The position numbers were made by a program, and so were the translations under genes. A stretch of 64,000 nucleotides of DNA from Marixanthomonas ophiurae (GTDB lineage: Bacteria; Bacteroidota; Bacteroidia; Flavobacteriales; Flavobacteriaceae), in the NCBI RefSeq assembly GCF_003413745.1, contig NZ_QVID01000001.1, positions 1-64,000 on the forward strand, written 5' to 3'. The notes under the pieces are model-generated. The model did not search any database. It worked only from the letters and a program-made list of their open reading frames with translations, and was not told the DNA's origin. Of the stretch, positions 29,218-38,188 are shown piece after piece. Every line of letters starts with the position of its first letter. Within the stretch, counting starts at the first letter, position 1.

Positions 29218-30497
29218 TTAAGTTTTGTTTAGAGATAAAACGGCATTCCCTACCGCGCATTGTAAACACTTTACTTTATCACAATATTCATTTTTTAATT
29301 GAAGTAAACCCTGCGAATCTAATGCGGTCTTTGCACTTGGTTTTAAAGCATTAAACTTTTTAATAATACTGTTTTCTTCCTTATCTATGGAAGAAGCAAG
29401 CTGAATAATCTCTTCGGAAATGTCCTTTTTAGTATAATTAGCATAACAAAACTGTAAAGGAATCACCGTATTGATAAGCAGTAAATCGATAAATGCTTTG
29501 GTTAATTTCTTTTTTCGTTTTGCAGATGTAACTCCAAAATTATAATGTGTATTCCAATATTCAGATGCAGTGACATCCAAAATCTCATAAAACGTTGACT
29601 TTCTGAAGTGGAAATGAATTTTGAAAACAATTGCTTTTGCTCTCGATAGAGCATCGCCAATTGCGATAAACGAATCGTAGGGAAATTTGGCGGCCGTAAC
29701 CTGAAATATTTGGGTGTTACTACCTCAGCATTTGAAAGATGAAACTTATGCGCTAAATAACTGTATGTTTTGTGAAGCTCTTTAAAGTAAGAGTCTTCAT
29801 TACTCGTACCCAACAAACCTGCCTGTCCTAAAAGTAAAGCTTCCAATTCCAATGGTTTTTCCGCACACTTTTTTATTATAGAAAAATCAATCGATTGTGC
29901 TACGCTATAAAAAGAGTCCCCATTCACTTTTAAACCAAAATTCTTTGCAAGCAATTTAAACAAAACAGCTTCCCAGTGATTGTTGGACGTTTTTAGTTCT
30001 TTTAAAATCAACTTAGATTTTTGTTGAAGTCGTTCAAAGTATAATCGTTCTAACCAGTTGGTTATAGTGAAATCATCAACCTTTGAAAAATCTTGCTCAC
30101 AAGGAATCCATTGATTTCTTTTCGAAACTAGTTTCCGGTACTTTTGTAACGTGTAATTGCTTATAACATTCTTAATCTCTACTGTTGGAATCGATGAATC
30201 ATCTTTCGTAAAAACCTCAGCATCGTGTTCCCAGACCACATGGAGAATCACCGAATCGTACGCCCTATCTTTTTCGTGGTGATGCGCATACCAATCTGAA
30301 GATTTTACATGAATTTCAACATTTCCTGCCCATAATTGATTTCCTAATGAAAGTTTCGAATTAAAAAAATCAGGTCCGGAATCATGATTATGTTGCCCAA
30401 CTGAAATTACCTTTACGGGTTGTCCTTCCGTAGTTTTTAATTGGGTGGTGGTAAATTTCTGAAACTTCCACACGTAATGCAGAAAATCTTCTTTCAT
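29218..30497 (-). pseudogene. DUF2851 family gene with a single-base frameshift
   Basis: Two overlapping frames encode one DUF2851 protein. Frame A (start 30497) gives MKEDFLHYVWKFQKF and the family core (QHNHDSGPDFFNSKLSLG, NVEIHVKSSDWYAHHH), then degenerates after FISTSESQRF. Frame B (to the stop at 29218) resumes with YEILDVTASEYWNTHYNFG and the C-terminal part with LQCAVGNAVL. The switch equals one missing base near 29600, most simply one A lost from the AAA run in cagaaagtc on the minus strand (TTT at 29600-29602). The combined length of about 426 codons matches the family. Function unknown. It may be a real recent inactivation or a sequencing error. Confidence 0.8.
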
Positions 30498-30543
30498 GAT
30501 TTGAAAAAGTTACGGGGAGTTTCAGTAACGAATATACACTTTA

Positions 30544-30900
30544 TTATGAAGCTGTACTATCTGAGCTTTTTCCGGAGTCTTCAGGAATGGTATCGGTAAA
30601 CAAAACCCGATGCCATTTATAAAGCCTTCTGTTTAAGACAATGTAACGCATAATTCCAATACCTAAAAAGACGATACACACTACTAGAGCGACATACCCT
30701 AGCCACCGAATACTTTGAAAATCTTTAAGTCCTAGCAAAGCCAAGCCACCTAACAATAAGTATAAAGATGCTTTTATATAAGCTAAGAGTGTTCGTTCGT
30801 TCGCAAGCTTGGTACGCTCTAAAGCGAGTATTTCGCGCGTGTTTACAGGCACTGGTTTGGTGCGTAAATATTTAAACAATTTTTGTGCTTCGCGTTTCAT
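30544..30900 (-). CDS. DUF202 family membrane protein
   Basis: 118 residues. It has the DUF202 signature LALERTKLANERTLLAYIKAS at about residues 24-44 (in part: LANERTLLAYI), followed by two membrane segments (LYLLLGGLALLGL and YVALVVCIVFLGIGIM) and a polar tail. Function unknown; some DUF202 proteins accompany transporters. It lies between the cysteine synthase-like gene (a terminator separates them) and the DUF2851 gene. Confidence 0.82.
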   Translation of the reverse strand: MKREAQKLFKYLRTKPVPVNTREILALERTKLANERTLLAYIKASLYLLLGGLALLGLKDFQSIRWLGYVALVVCIVFLGIGIMRYIVLNRRLYKWHRVLFTDTIPEDSGKSSDSTAS

Positions 30901-30913
30901 GACTCTCTAAAAG

Positions 30914-30950
30914 TAAAAAAATCCCGCTCCAAATGCAATGGAACGGGATG
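30914..30950 (-). terminator. Terminator after the cysteine synthase-like gene
   Basis: Minus-strand stem atcccgttcc/ggagcgggat (30921-30930 and 30940-30949, one mismatch), followed by seven T. It starts 27 nt after the stop at 30977. Confidence 0.8.
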
Positions 30951-30976
30951 TATAAAATATTTTTTTTCTGAAAAGC

Positions 30977-31957
30977 CTACTCGATAAACCCTTGCTCACG
31001 CATCCAATCGTCATTATATATTTTGGCTACGTAACGACTTCCATGGTCGTGAAATAAAACAACTACCACATCATCTTTGGTAAATTCTTTTTTTAACTGA
31101 AGCAAGCCTTTCATAGCTGCCCCAGCAGAATTTCCTAGAAACATACCTTCTATTTCAGCTAATTTACGTGTATAAACTGCAGCATCTTTGTCGGTTACTT
31201 TGGTAAAACCATCAATTATATCAAAATCTACATTGGCTGGTAGAATATCTTCCCCAATCCCTTCGGTGATGTATGGGTAAATTTCGTTTTCGTCAAACTC
31301 TCCGGTTTCATGGTATTTTTTAAAAACGCTTCCGTAGGTATCAATTCCCCAAATTTTGATATCTGGATTTTTCTCTTTTAGATATTTCCCAACGCCGCTA
31401 ATAGTTCCACCAGTTCCAACACCCACTACAAAGTGTGTAATTTTCCCTTCGGTTTGTTCCCAAATTTCAGGTCCGGTGCTTTCGTAATGCGCTTTGGCAT
31501 TGCTTGGGTTGTCATACTGATTTACATACCAACTATTTGGAGTTTCCTCAGCTAAACGTTTAGAAGTAGAGTAATACGAACGTGGATCATCTGGTTCTAC
31601 ATCGTTTGGGCAAACCACTACCTCACTTCCTACAGCTCGTAGAATGTCCATTTTTTCTTTACTCTGCTTGTCACTGATAACGCAAACCATTTTATAACCT
31701 TTCACGATTGCTCCCAGCGCCAAGCCCATTCCTGTGTTTCCTGAAGTTCCTTCAATGATTGTTCCGCCAGGTTTTAAGCGACCATCTGCTTCGGCTTCTT
31801 CAATCATTTTTACTGCCATTCGGTCTTTTACCGAATTACCAGGATTAAATGTTTCGTATTTTGCAAGGACTAAAGCAGGGATTTCTTCCGCTAGTTTATT
31901 AATTTTCACCAACGGCGTATTACCTATAGTCCCCAATATATTTTCTGAGTATTTCAT
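30977..31957 (-). CDS. PLP-dependent cysteine synthase / cystathionine beta-synthase-type enzyme
   Basis: 326 residues, fold-type II PLP enzyme. The PLP lysine is Lys44 in NPGNSVKDRMA, the substrate loop is TSGNTG (71-76), and the phosphate-binding loop is GVGTGGT (179-185). The C-terminal FHDHGSRYVAKIYNDDWM resembles cystathionine beta-synthase catalytic cores rather than CysK. The regulatory CBS pair of full-length enzymes is absent. It makes cysteine from O-acetylserine, or cystathionine from serine and homocysteine. The choice cannot be settled here because no partner gene (for example a cystathionine gamma-lyase) is adjacent. A good promoter and a terminator make it a single-gene unit. 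Confidence 0.88.
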   Translation of the reverse strand: MKYSENILGTIGNTPLVKINKLAEEIPALVLAKYETFNPGNSVKDRMAVKMIEEAEADGRLKPGGTIIEGTSGNTGMGLALGAIVKGYKMVCVISDKQSKEKMDILRAVGSEVVVCPNDVEPDDPRSYYSTSKRLAEETPNSWYVNQYDNPSNAKAHYESTGPEIWEQTEGKITHFVVGVGTGGTISGVGKYLKEKNPDIKIWGIDTYGSVFKKYHETGEFDENEIYPYITEGIGEDILPANVDFDIIDGFTKVTDKDAAVYTRKLAEIEGMFLGNSAGAAMKGLLQLKKEFTKDDVVVVLFHDHGSRYVAKIYNDDWMREQGFIE

Positions 31958-31976
31958 AGCTGTTTTTTATGCAGGG

Positions 31977-32007
31977 CAAAGGTACGGTTTAGCCAAATGA
32001 ACTACAA
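31977..32007 (-). promoter_or_regulatory. Promoter of the cysteine synthase-like gene
   Basis: TTG (32007-32005), a 20-nt spacer, and TACCTTTG (31984-31977) match the flavobacterial consensus TTG-N19-TAnnTTTG. The -7 box ends 19 nt before the start codon. Confidence 0.75.
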
Positions 32008-32016
32008 GACTTTATA

Positions 32017-33252
32017 TTATTCAAACCGAATGGCTTTTACTGGAGAGATTTTAGCAATGATATAAGATGGTATTAACAACATTAATAAACATAAAATAAA
32101 CGTACCACCATTCAACAATAAAATGTACCCAGCATCAATATAGACAGGTGCTTCGGTAACATAATACGTGTCTGGGTTTAGTGGAAATAGTTTAAAATAT
32201 TTTTGAAGAAATAAAAGTCCTAATCCTATCAAGTTTCCCCAAAACAACCCTACACCAATTAGGTACATGGCGTTATAAATAAACACTTTTCGCACACTCC
32301 AATCGTTGCTTCCCAATGCTTTTAAAATACCTATCATTTGGGTGCGCTCTAAAATTAACACCAGTAAAGCAGTAATCATATTAATTCCTGCTACTAAAAT
32401 CATGATTCCAATTATAAGAAAAATATTGAAATCAAACAGATCGAGCCATTCAAAGATAGCTCCATATTTTTGTCGAATTGTCTGAGTATCGAGTGTACTG
32501 GCAGTCTCGTTATATACCGCATTTCCTACCTCTTGAATATTATCAAAGTCATCAACAAAGACTTCAAAAGCACCTATTTGGTCATCGTCCCATTTGTTAA
32601 GGCGTTGAATGTGGCGTATATCAGTTATTAAATATTGCTCATCAAACTGCTGGAAACCGCTATTATAGATTCCTACTATTTTTAAACCAAGACTTCGTGT
32701 TTTCTTATTTTCAGCATCTTGTAAAAAGAACGTATTTACTCGGTCGCCAACTTTAAAAGCTAATCGATTGGCTAGGTATTGTGATAGTAGAATTTCATCA
32801 TTTAAATTTTCAGAATAATTGGGCAACCTACCTTCAATTAAAAAATCACTGAAAGCATTCCAGTTATAATCATCACCAACCCCTTTTACCACAATACCTT
32901 CAAAATTTTCGGCAGTTCGAATTACCCCACCTTTTAAAGCAGTAACTTGTATATGGTCAATACCGTCCACACTTGAAAAGTTAGGATAAAAATCTTGGTT
33001 TTTTGAAATAGGAATTTGCGAGTCGTTGGAGAAATTAGTGTCAAAATTGGTAATAATAATATCTCCGTTAAAAGCAGAAACTTTTTCACGAATTTTTTCC
33101 TGAAGCCCAACTCCAGTAGCAATAGAAACCAGCATCATAATAATTCCAATAGCAATTGCTGTGATGGCAATTTTTATTATTGGTGCCGAAATACTACTTT
33201 TATAGTCCTTGGAAGCAATTATGCGCCGGGCGATGAAAAATTCGAAATTCAC
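32017..33252 (-). CDS. LolC/E-like FtsX-family ABC transporter permease
   Basis: About 411 residues. The N-terminal membrane segment (APIIKIAITAIAIGIIMMLV) is followed by a large periplasmic MacB-like domain and three C-terminal membrane segments (IFLIIGIMILVAGINMI..., YNAMYLIGVGLFWGNLIGL, YILLLNGGTFILCLLMLLI). This is the lipoprotein-releasing (LolC/E) or MacB topology. No ATPase gene is adjacent. I chose the GTG at 33252 (VNFEFFIARRI), since flavobacterial homologues start at this point; the ATG at 33297 would add 15 residues and overlap the divergent NamZ gene. Only 10 nt separate the two divergent starts. Confidence 0.82.
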   Translation of the reverse strand: MNFEFFIARRIIASKDYKSSISAPIIKIAITAIAIGIIMMLVSIATGVGLQEKIREKVSAFNGDIIITNFDTNFSNDSQIPISKNQDFYPNFSSVDGIDHIQVTALKGGVIRTAENFEGIVVKGVGDDYNWNAFSDFLIEGRLPNYSENLNDEILLSQYLANRLAFKVGDRVNTFFLQDAENKKTRSLGLKIVGIYNSGFQQFDEQYLITDIRHIQRLNKWDDDQIGAFEVFVDDFDNIQEVGNAVYNETASTLDTQTIRQKYGAIFEWLDLFDFNIFLIIGIMILVAGINMITALLVLILERTQMIGILKALGSNDWSVRKVFIYNAMYLIGVGLFWGNLIGLGLLFLQKYFKLFPLNPDTYYVTEAPVYIDAGYILLLNGGTFILCLLMLLIPSYIIAKISPVKAIRFE

Positions 33253-33262
33253 AAATTGGGTT

Positions 33263-34606
33263 ATGCAGTTATTAGTATTCAAAAATACAGTTTTCATTCT
33301 GCTTTTCAGTTTTTTTTCCTGCGGAACTTCAGTTACCGAAAAAGAGCCTGTAAAACAAAGTACACTTGATCAATATATTGAAGTAGGGGCAGATATAAAA
33401 GAAGATAACGATAGGGACTTAGAACGAAGGAGAAAAAGAGCAGAAAAAAACAAGAAATATGAAATTGAAGTAGGAAGCTTAAAAACAGAAGACGGAATGC
33501 TTGCAGAAAAGTCTATTGTAGTAGGAGCAGATCAGTTTTCATTGTATTCTGAGTTATTAAAAAACAAATCGGTTGGTGTGGTTGCCAATCAAACTTCGAG
33601 AGTGGATAACAATTCTAAGCACTTAGTAGATTTTTTAGTTTCTGAAAATATCAATTTAAAAAAAGTATTTGCCCCCGAACATGGGTTCCGAGGAAAAGCA
33701 GATGCCGGCGAAGTAGTTAAAGACGGCGTTGATACCAAAACAGGCTTGCCTATTATTTCACTTTACGGAAAAAACAAAAAACCATCTTCTACACAAATAG
33801 AAGGAATTGATATCATGATTTTTGATATTCAAGATGTAGGCGCTCGATTTTACACCTATATTTCCACTTTACATTACGTAATGGAAGCCTGTGCTGAAGC
33901 AGGTATTCCTGTGCTTATTTTAGATAGACCTAACCCTAATGGACATTACATAGACGGTCCTGTTTTAGAACCAGAGCACTCTAGTTTTGTAGGCATGCAC
34001 CCTGTGCCAGTTGTTCACGGAATGACGATTGGCGAATATGCTCAAATGATTAACGGTCAAGGATGGCTAGAAAACAATATAAAAGCGGAACTTCAAATAA
34101 TTAAAGTTAAGAATTACAACCACCAAAAAGCATATTCGTTACCCGTAAAGCCGTCTCCTAACTTACCAAACGATACAGCCATTAGCCTCTACCCAAGTCT
34201 CTGTTTTTTTGAAGGAACCATTGTTAGCGCCGGTCGTGGTACCGATATGCAGTTTCAGGTTTTTGGTGCACCATCGCTGCCTTCAAAATTTTATCCTTTT
34301 ACATTTACGCCACAAGCTAATGATGGATCGAAATACCCCAAATTTAAAGGTGAAACTTGCAATGGATTAGATCTTCGGAAGCATAAAAATTTAGACAAAT
34401 TAAATTTGGAATGGCTTATTGAAGCGTATGTAGGCTATGGAAAGAAAAAAGACTTTTTCAATAACTTTTTCACCAATCTTGCCGGTACAACCAAATTACA
34501 AAAACAAATAGAGAACGGTTATACCTATCGCGAAATAAGAGCCACTTGGCTTCGTGATTTAGAAAAGTATGATGCTATGCGGAAGCAATACATGCTTTAT
34601 GAATAA
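33263..34606 (+). CDS. NamZ-family (DUF1343) exo-beta-N-acetylmuramidase lipoprotein
   Basis: 447 residues from the ATG at 33263. The signal peptide ends in a lipobox, FFSC (MQLLVFKNTVFILLFSFFSC), so it is a lipoprotein. A charged linker (ERRRKRAEKNKK) follows, then the DUF1343 domain: GVVANQTSR, FAPEHGFRG with the probable catalytic Glu/His, FDIQDVGARFYTY, DRPNPNG, and the C-terminal GRGTDMQFQVFGAPS. Characterised members release MurNAc from the non-reducing ends of peptidoglycan fragments, so a role in cell-wall turnover is inferred. An ATG at 33209 is in frame but would spoil the signal peptide. Confidence 0.88.
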   Translation: MQLLVFKNTVFILLFSFFSCGTSVTEKEPVKQSTLDQYIEVGADIKEDNDRDLERRRKRAEKNKKYEIEVGSLKTEDGMLAEKSIVVGADQFSLYSELLKNKSVGVVANQTSRVDNNSKHLVDFLVSENINLKKVFAPEHGFRGKADAGEVVKDGVDTKTGLPIISLYGKNKKPSSTQIEGIDIMIFDIQDVGARFYTYISTLHYVMEACAEAGIPVLILDRPNPNGHYIDGPVLEPEHSSFVGMHPVPVVHGMTIGEYAQMINGQGWLENNIKAELQIIKVKNYNHQKAYSLPVKPSPNLPNDTAISLYPSLCFFEGTIVSAGRGTDMQFQVFGAPSLPSKFYPFTFTPQANDGSKYPKFKGETCNGLDLRKHKNLDKLNLEWLIEAYVGYGKKKDFFNNFFTNLAGTTKLQKQIENGYTYREIRATWLRDLEKYDAMRKQYMLYE

Positions 34607-34670
34607 AAAACAACTTCTCTTTAATTAGGAACCATATTTTAATATATTTTAGTAAAAAAACACACACGAT

Positions 34671-35333
34671 TTGAAACTACAAATACCTCTTCTCTTCTTT
34701 TTAGTAAGTATAATATTATATTCTTGTGAACCAGAAATTAAAGAAAACGAGCGGACTGCCATTCAAGGTACTGTTATAGATTTTGAAGGAAATACGATTC
34801 CCAATATTCCCATAAAGGTTAAAACCCAAAACTTGCTATTGGGAGAAGGCACTACTGATAACATTGGAAGTTTTAAATTTACTTCTCTACAATCCAAATT
34901 TGATGAATTAAGTATTAATGTGAATACAGAAGGCGGTAATTCTTCCTTTGGGACATATTCTATTATTTATAGCAAAAAGCCACTTCAACAAGGTTATAAT
35001 CTTTCAGATATCACCTTGCGTAGAAAAGCAACGCTTGCTTTCAATATTGAAAAAACCAGTAGCGAAAACAATACACTAAATTGGTCCCTTCAATACACCG
35101 AACCCTTTTGTGAAGTGTATAATGACGAAGAAACCAGTCAAAATACAAGTCGATGCTACGAAACCACCTCTTTAATTGAGGTTTTAGATACTACAAACCC
35201 AAATTTTGAATCTGAAATTTTTTCAGTACAAAACTCAACTGTCCAATTTACGTATCAACTTAATGATGCGGAACCTCAAACTATTTTAATAGAACTTACT
35301 GAAGCAACCAATTTCTATGAATTTGAATATTAA
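34671..35333 (+). CDS. Lipoprotein with CarboxypepD_reg-like domain, TTG start
   Basis: 220 residues. It starts at TTG 34671 (KLQIPLLFFLVSIILYSC); no ATG gives a signal peptide, and the lipobox LYSC follows a clean hydrophobic stretch. Residues 30-105 have the beta-sandwich pattern of CarboxypepD_reg-like domains (IQGTVIDFEGNTIPNIPIKV, then TDNIGSFKFTSL). The rest has no recognised domain. The end overlaps the start of the next gene by 17 nt, so the two are translationally coupled and probably act together in the outer membrane. Function unknown. Confidence 0.72.
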   Translation: MKLQIPLLFFLVSIILYSCEPEIKENERTAIQGTVIDFEGNTIPNIPIKVKTQNLLLGEGTTDNIGSFKFTSLQSKFDELSINVNTEGGNSSFGTYSIIYSKKPLQQGYNLSDITLRRKATLAFNIEKTSSENNTLNWSLQYTEPFCEVYNDEETSQNTSRCYETTSLIEVLDTTNPNFESEIFSVQNSTVQFTYQLNDAEPQTILIELTEATNFYEFEY

Positions 35334-35949
35334 GCTACTTTTAATTGCTCTATGCGTTGGTTTTATCACCGTTACCAATGCCCAAGAAGAAGAGAAAACT
35401 CTAGAACAAAAAAGTGATATTGTACAAGACGATCATTACGCTATGTTTAAAATTGGTTATTATAATCCAATTGCTATAGGAGATAATTTTGCAAATGAAG
35501 CACTTGAACAAAAAGGTGGCGTAGAGTTTTCTTTTTTAGCGAATCTTTTTGATACCCCTTTTTTAATTGGGCTGCAATACAACTATTTCCACAGTAATGT
35601 AACAAACCAACAGTTAGTTGGCGCATATAACGACTCAAAGATTCATTCCTTTGGACCGCTTTTAGGATACCAAATTCTGTATACCAATACGTGGCGCGCA
35701 AATATAGCTTCTGGTGTAGGCATAACACATTATCACAACAGAAACCCAAGTGATCATTTTAACGACACTGCAACTACATTGTGGGTAATCCCGAGTTTAA
35801 GTTATCATTTCAACAAAACTGTAGGAGTTTATTTCTCAAGTTCTTATCGAAGAGACTTTATGAATATTAAAACCCCTGCGCAATTAGACTCATTTTTTAA
35901 GTCGGCCAATTACGTAAGTTTTAGCCTGGGGCTCCATATACTTATTTAA
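35317..35949 (+). CDS. Outer-membrane beta-barrel protein
   Basis: 210 residues. Signal peptide at 1-22 (LLLIALCVGFITVTNA). The mature part alternates polar and hydrophobic residues with aromatic girdles (FLIGLQYNYFHS, VIPSLSYHFNKTVGVYFSSS) and ends VSFSLGLHILI, as in small eight-stranded barrels. It overlaps the upstream lipoprotein gene by 17 nt. Its stop codon directly abuts the stop of the convergent YkgJ-family gene, with no visible terminator between them. Function unknown. Confidence 0.75.
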   Translation: MNLNIKLLLIALCVGFITVTNAQEEEKTLEQKSDIVQDDHYAMFKIGYYNPIAIGDNFANEALEQKGGVEFSFLANLFDTPFLIGLQYNYFHSNVTNQQLVGAYNDSKIHSFGPLLGYQILYTNTWRANIASGVGITHYHNRNPSDHFNDTATTLWVIPSLSYHFNKTVGVYFSSSYRRDFMNIKTPAQLDSFFKSANYVSFSLGLHILI

Positions 35950-36441
35950 CTAAGGTAAACGTTTTTTCATTTCTTCTACAATATTGAACGCTGCAGGGCA
36001 AATAGCTACGTTTTTTAGCGTTAAATTTGAAATCTGCTGAAACTTCTTCCGGTCTGTATGCGGAAACTCCTTGCAGGCTTTTGGACGCACATTGTAAATA
36101 CTGCAGTAATTATCTGCCCCTAAAAACGTACATGGAACACTTTGCAACACATAATCGTTCTCTTCATCTATCTGTAAATAGGTTTCAATAAATTTACTAG
36201 GTTTCATCTTAAAATGTTTGGCGATACGTCCAATATCTTTCTGTGTAAAAAGTGGCCCCGTGGTTTTGCAGCAATTGGCGCACGTAAGACAATCGGTACG
36301 ATCAAACTCTTCGGTATGCAATTCCTGCATTAGCGAATCTAAATTTTTAGGTGGTTTACGCTTCAGTTTTTTAAAGAACTTTTTGTTCTCGTTATGTGTA
36401 TCTTTGGCGCGTTGCGGGAGTTGTTTCAGGATTTCTTCCAT
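35950..36441 (-). CDS. YkgJ family cysteine-cluster protein
   Basis: 163 residues, cytoplasmic. Conserved cysteines occur as DCLTCANCCKTTGPLF (residues near 54-69), CTFLGADNYCSIY and RPKACKEFPHT, the zinc- or iron-binding pattern of UPF0153/YkgJ. An N-terminal lysine-rich helix precedes them. Function unknown. A TACTTTTG box 9 nt upstream of the ATG would make the transcript almost leaderless. Confidence 0.85.
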   Translation of the reverse strand: MEEILKQLPQRAKDTHNENKKFFKKLKRKPPKNLDSLMQELHTEEFDRTDCLTCANCCKTTGPLFTQKDIGRIAKHFKMKPSKFIETYLQIDEENDYVLQSVPCTFLGADNYCSIYNVRPKACKEFPHTDRKKFQQISNLTLKNVAICPAAFNIVEEMKKRLP

Positions 36442-36449
36442 AGCAATGG

Positions 36450-36457
36450 CAAAAGTA
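36450..36457 (-). promoter_or_regulatory. -7 box of the YkgJ-family gene
   Basis: TACTTTTG on the minus strand, 9-16 nt before the start codon; an upstream TTG is not evident. Confidence 0.45.
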
Positions 36458-36511
36458 CGAAATCGAGTTACGAGGCACGATTTTCGAAGTACGATTTTTG
36501 AAATAAAAACT
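36454..36511. repeat. Short imperfect direct repeats (acga-type) between divergent genes
   Basis: Variants of tacga-aatcgag, cacgattttcgaag and tacgatttttgaa follow one another in the 96-nt gap between the YkgJ gene and the methyltransferase gene. Likely simple-sequence decay; no function visible. Confidence 0.4.
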
Positions 36512-36537
36512 CATAGTTCAAAACCGAAAAATTATTT

Positions 36538-37242
36538 ATGACCGATATTATAGGCACCGCACTGCTTGATTATTATCACGGGAAGTATACCGAAGATATC
36601 CTAACCGAAACCAATATTACCGAAGAAGATGTCATGCCTCTTCCCTACTTATTCCGAAGTTATGCTGAAATGCCACAAGTTGAACAAAAAGCGCTCGATT
36701 TGTCATATGGAAAAACATTAGATGTGGGTTGTGGTGCAGGAAGCCATTCGCTACACCTTCAGGAACAGGAATTAAAAGTAACCGCAATTGATACTTCAAA
36801 AGGAGCTGTTGAGGTCTGTAAACTTAGAGGCGTTGATTATGTGGAGCAGATTGATTTACTTGAGCTAGAAAATAAAAAATTTGATACCATTCTATTATTA
36901 ATGAACGGTACCGGGATATTTCAGAAATTAGAATTTGTTTCAAAATATCTTCAAAAATTAAAGTCGTTACTTACTTCCAAAGGGCAAATTTTAATTGACA
37001 GCAGTGATTTAAAATATCTTTGGGACGCTGCGGAAGATGAAGGTGTATTTCATTCAGAAGCAAATTATTACGGAGAGTTGGAGTTTGTGATGAAATACAA
37101 AGGGGAGGAAAGTGCTCCATTTAGTTGGATTTACTTAGATGAAACACTTTTCAAAAAAAAGTGTCACGAGAATGAATTTAACTTTGAAATTGTGCATAGA
37201 GGAAACCATCACGACTATTTGGCAAAACTCACCAATGAATAA
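36538..37242 (+). CDS. Class I SAM-dependent methyltransferase
   Basis: 234 residues, soluble. SAM-binding motif I is LDVGCGAGSHSLHL (61-74), followed by the acidic residue of motif II (TAIDTSKGAVE) and DTILLLMNGTGIF in the motif IV position. The substrate cannot be inferred; small-molecule methyltransferases look like this. It is transcribed away from the YkgJ gene and stands alone. Confidence 0.82.
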   Translation: MTDIIGTALLDYYHGKYTEDILTETNITEEDVMPLPYLFRSYAEMPQVEQKALDLSYGKTLDVGCGAGSHSLHLQEQELKVTAIDTSKGAVEVCKLRGVDYVEQIDLLELENKKFDTILLLMNGTGIFQKLEFVSKYLQKLKSLLTSKGQILIDSSDLKYLWDAAEDEGVFHSEANYYGELEFVMKYKGEESAPFSWIYLDETLFKKKCHENEFNFEIVHRGNHHDYLAKLTNE

Positions 37243-37348
37243 AACATAATATATTGAAAGGTTTTTCAAACTATTTCGGCTACATACTGAAATACGAGTA
37301 AAAGCGTTAAAATAAAGCTACCCATTTTTAAAATATTCATTTTAAGGG

Positions 37349-37356
37349 TATGTTTG
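37349..37356 (+). promoter_or_regulatory. -7 box of the metalloprotease gene
   Basis: TATGTTTG matches TAnnTTTG and ends 23 nt before the ATG at 37380. The in-frame ATG at 37350 lies inside this box, which supports the later start. Confidence 0.55.
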
Positions 37357-37379
37357 CTAAAAATATTAATGATTACACT

Positions 37380-38168
37380 ATGAAATTTTCCCTTACTACC
37401 CTATTCCTTTTCTTTTTTTCAATGCTTTTATTTATTGGCTGTAAGGATGATGACTCAGATAGTGTAAATGATCCTACCGCTGAAAACAAAAAATCTTTAG
37501 GAACTTCGGCAGAAGATATACTTTCCAACGATATTTATAATAGCCTGACCCTTGAATTTGTTTACGCAAATGGTTTTGGACCTACAGAAGAAACCAAACT
37601 TGCAATAACTTCTTTTTTAAACGAACGCGCTACAAAGCCCAATGGTATTATAATTAAAGAAACCGTCATTGAAACACCAACTGGTGCTCCTTTTGATATT
37701 GATGAAGTAAAGGAAATTGAGGAGAACAACAGAACTGCTTTTACAACTGATGATGATTTGGCCGTATATGTTTTCTTTTCCAATGGAAATTCGAACAAAG
37801 ACACTGATAAAACTGTAACATTAGGATCGGCTTACCTTAACACGTCTATTGTAATTTACAAAAAAACACTTCAAGACTTAATTGACAACAATCAAGGATC
37901 GGACTTGACAACTCTAGAAATCACGACCCTACAACACGAATTTGGACATATTTTAGGACTTGTAAATATTACCGATGACGATATTCATCCTGAAAACCAT
38001 GAGGACACAGACAATTCTCGCCATTGTGTAATTGAAGATTGTTTAATGTATTTTCAAGCTACTAATACCGGGCGTAGAGAAGTGGCGCGTTTTTTACAAG
38101 GTAGAGCAACGGTACCTGAACTAGACCCACTTTGCATTGCCGATTTACAAGCAAAAGGAGGGAAATAG
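37380..38168 (+). CDS. Metzincin-like zinc metalloprotease lipoprotein
   Basis: 262 residues. Lipoprotein signal peptide with lipobox LFIGC (Cys21), followed by an acidic linker (CKDDDSD). The zinc site HEFGHILGL is at 186-194 and a Met-turn-like CLMY follows at 221-224, with Cys216 and Cys221 close by. At the position of the third metal ligand in HExxHxxGxxH there is Asn196, so the third ligand may be a later His or Asp (DDDIHPENHED follows). This matches a group of flavobacterial membrane metalloproteases of unknown substrate. The start at 37380 is supported by the signal peptide and the -7 box. Confidence 0.78.
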   Translation: MKFSLTTLFLFFFSMLLFIGCKDDDSDSVNDPTAENKKSLGTSAEDILSNDIYNSLTLEFVYANGFGPTEETKLAITSFLNERATKPNGIIIKETVIETPTGAPFDIDEVKEIEENNRTAFTTDDDLAVYVFFSNGNSNKDTDKTVTLGSAYLNTSIVIYKKTLQDLIDNNQGSDLTTLEITTLQHEFGHILGLVNITDDDIHPENHEDTDNSRHCVIEDCLMYFQATNTGRREVARFLQGRATVPELDPLCIADLQAKGGK

Positions 38169-38188
38169 CTTCAGGCAAAATTTTAAAA

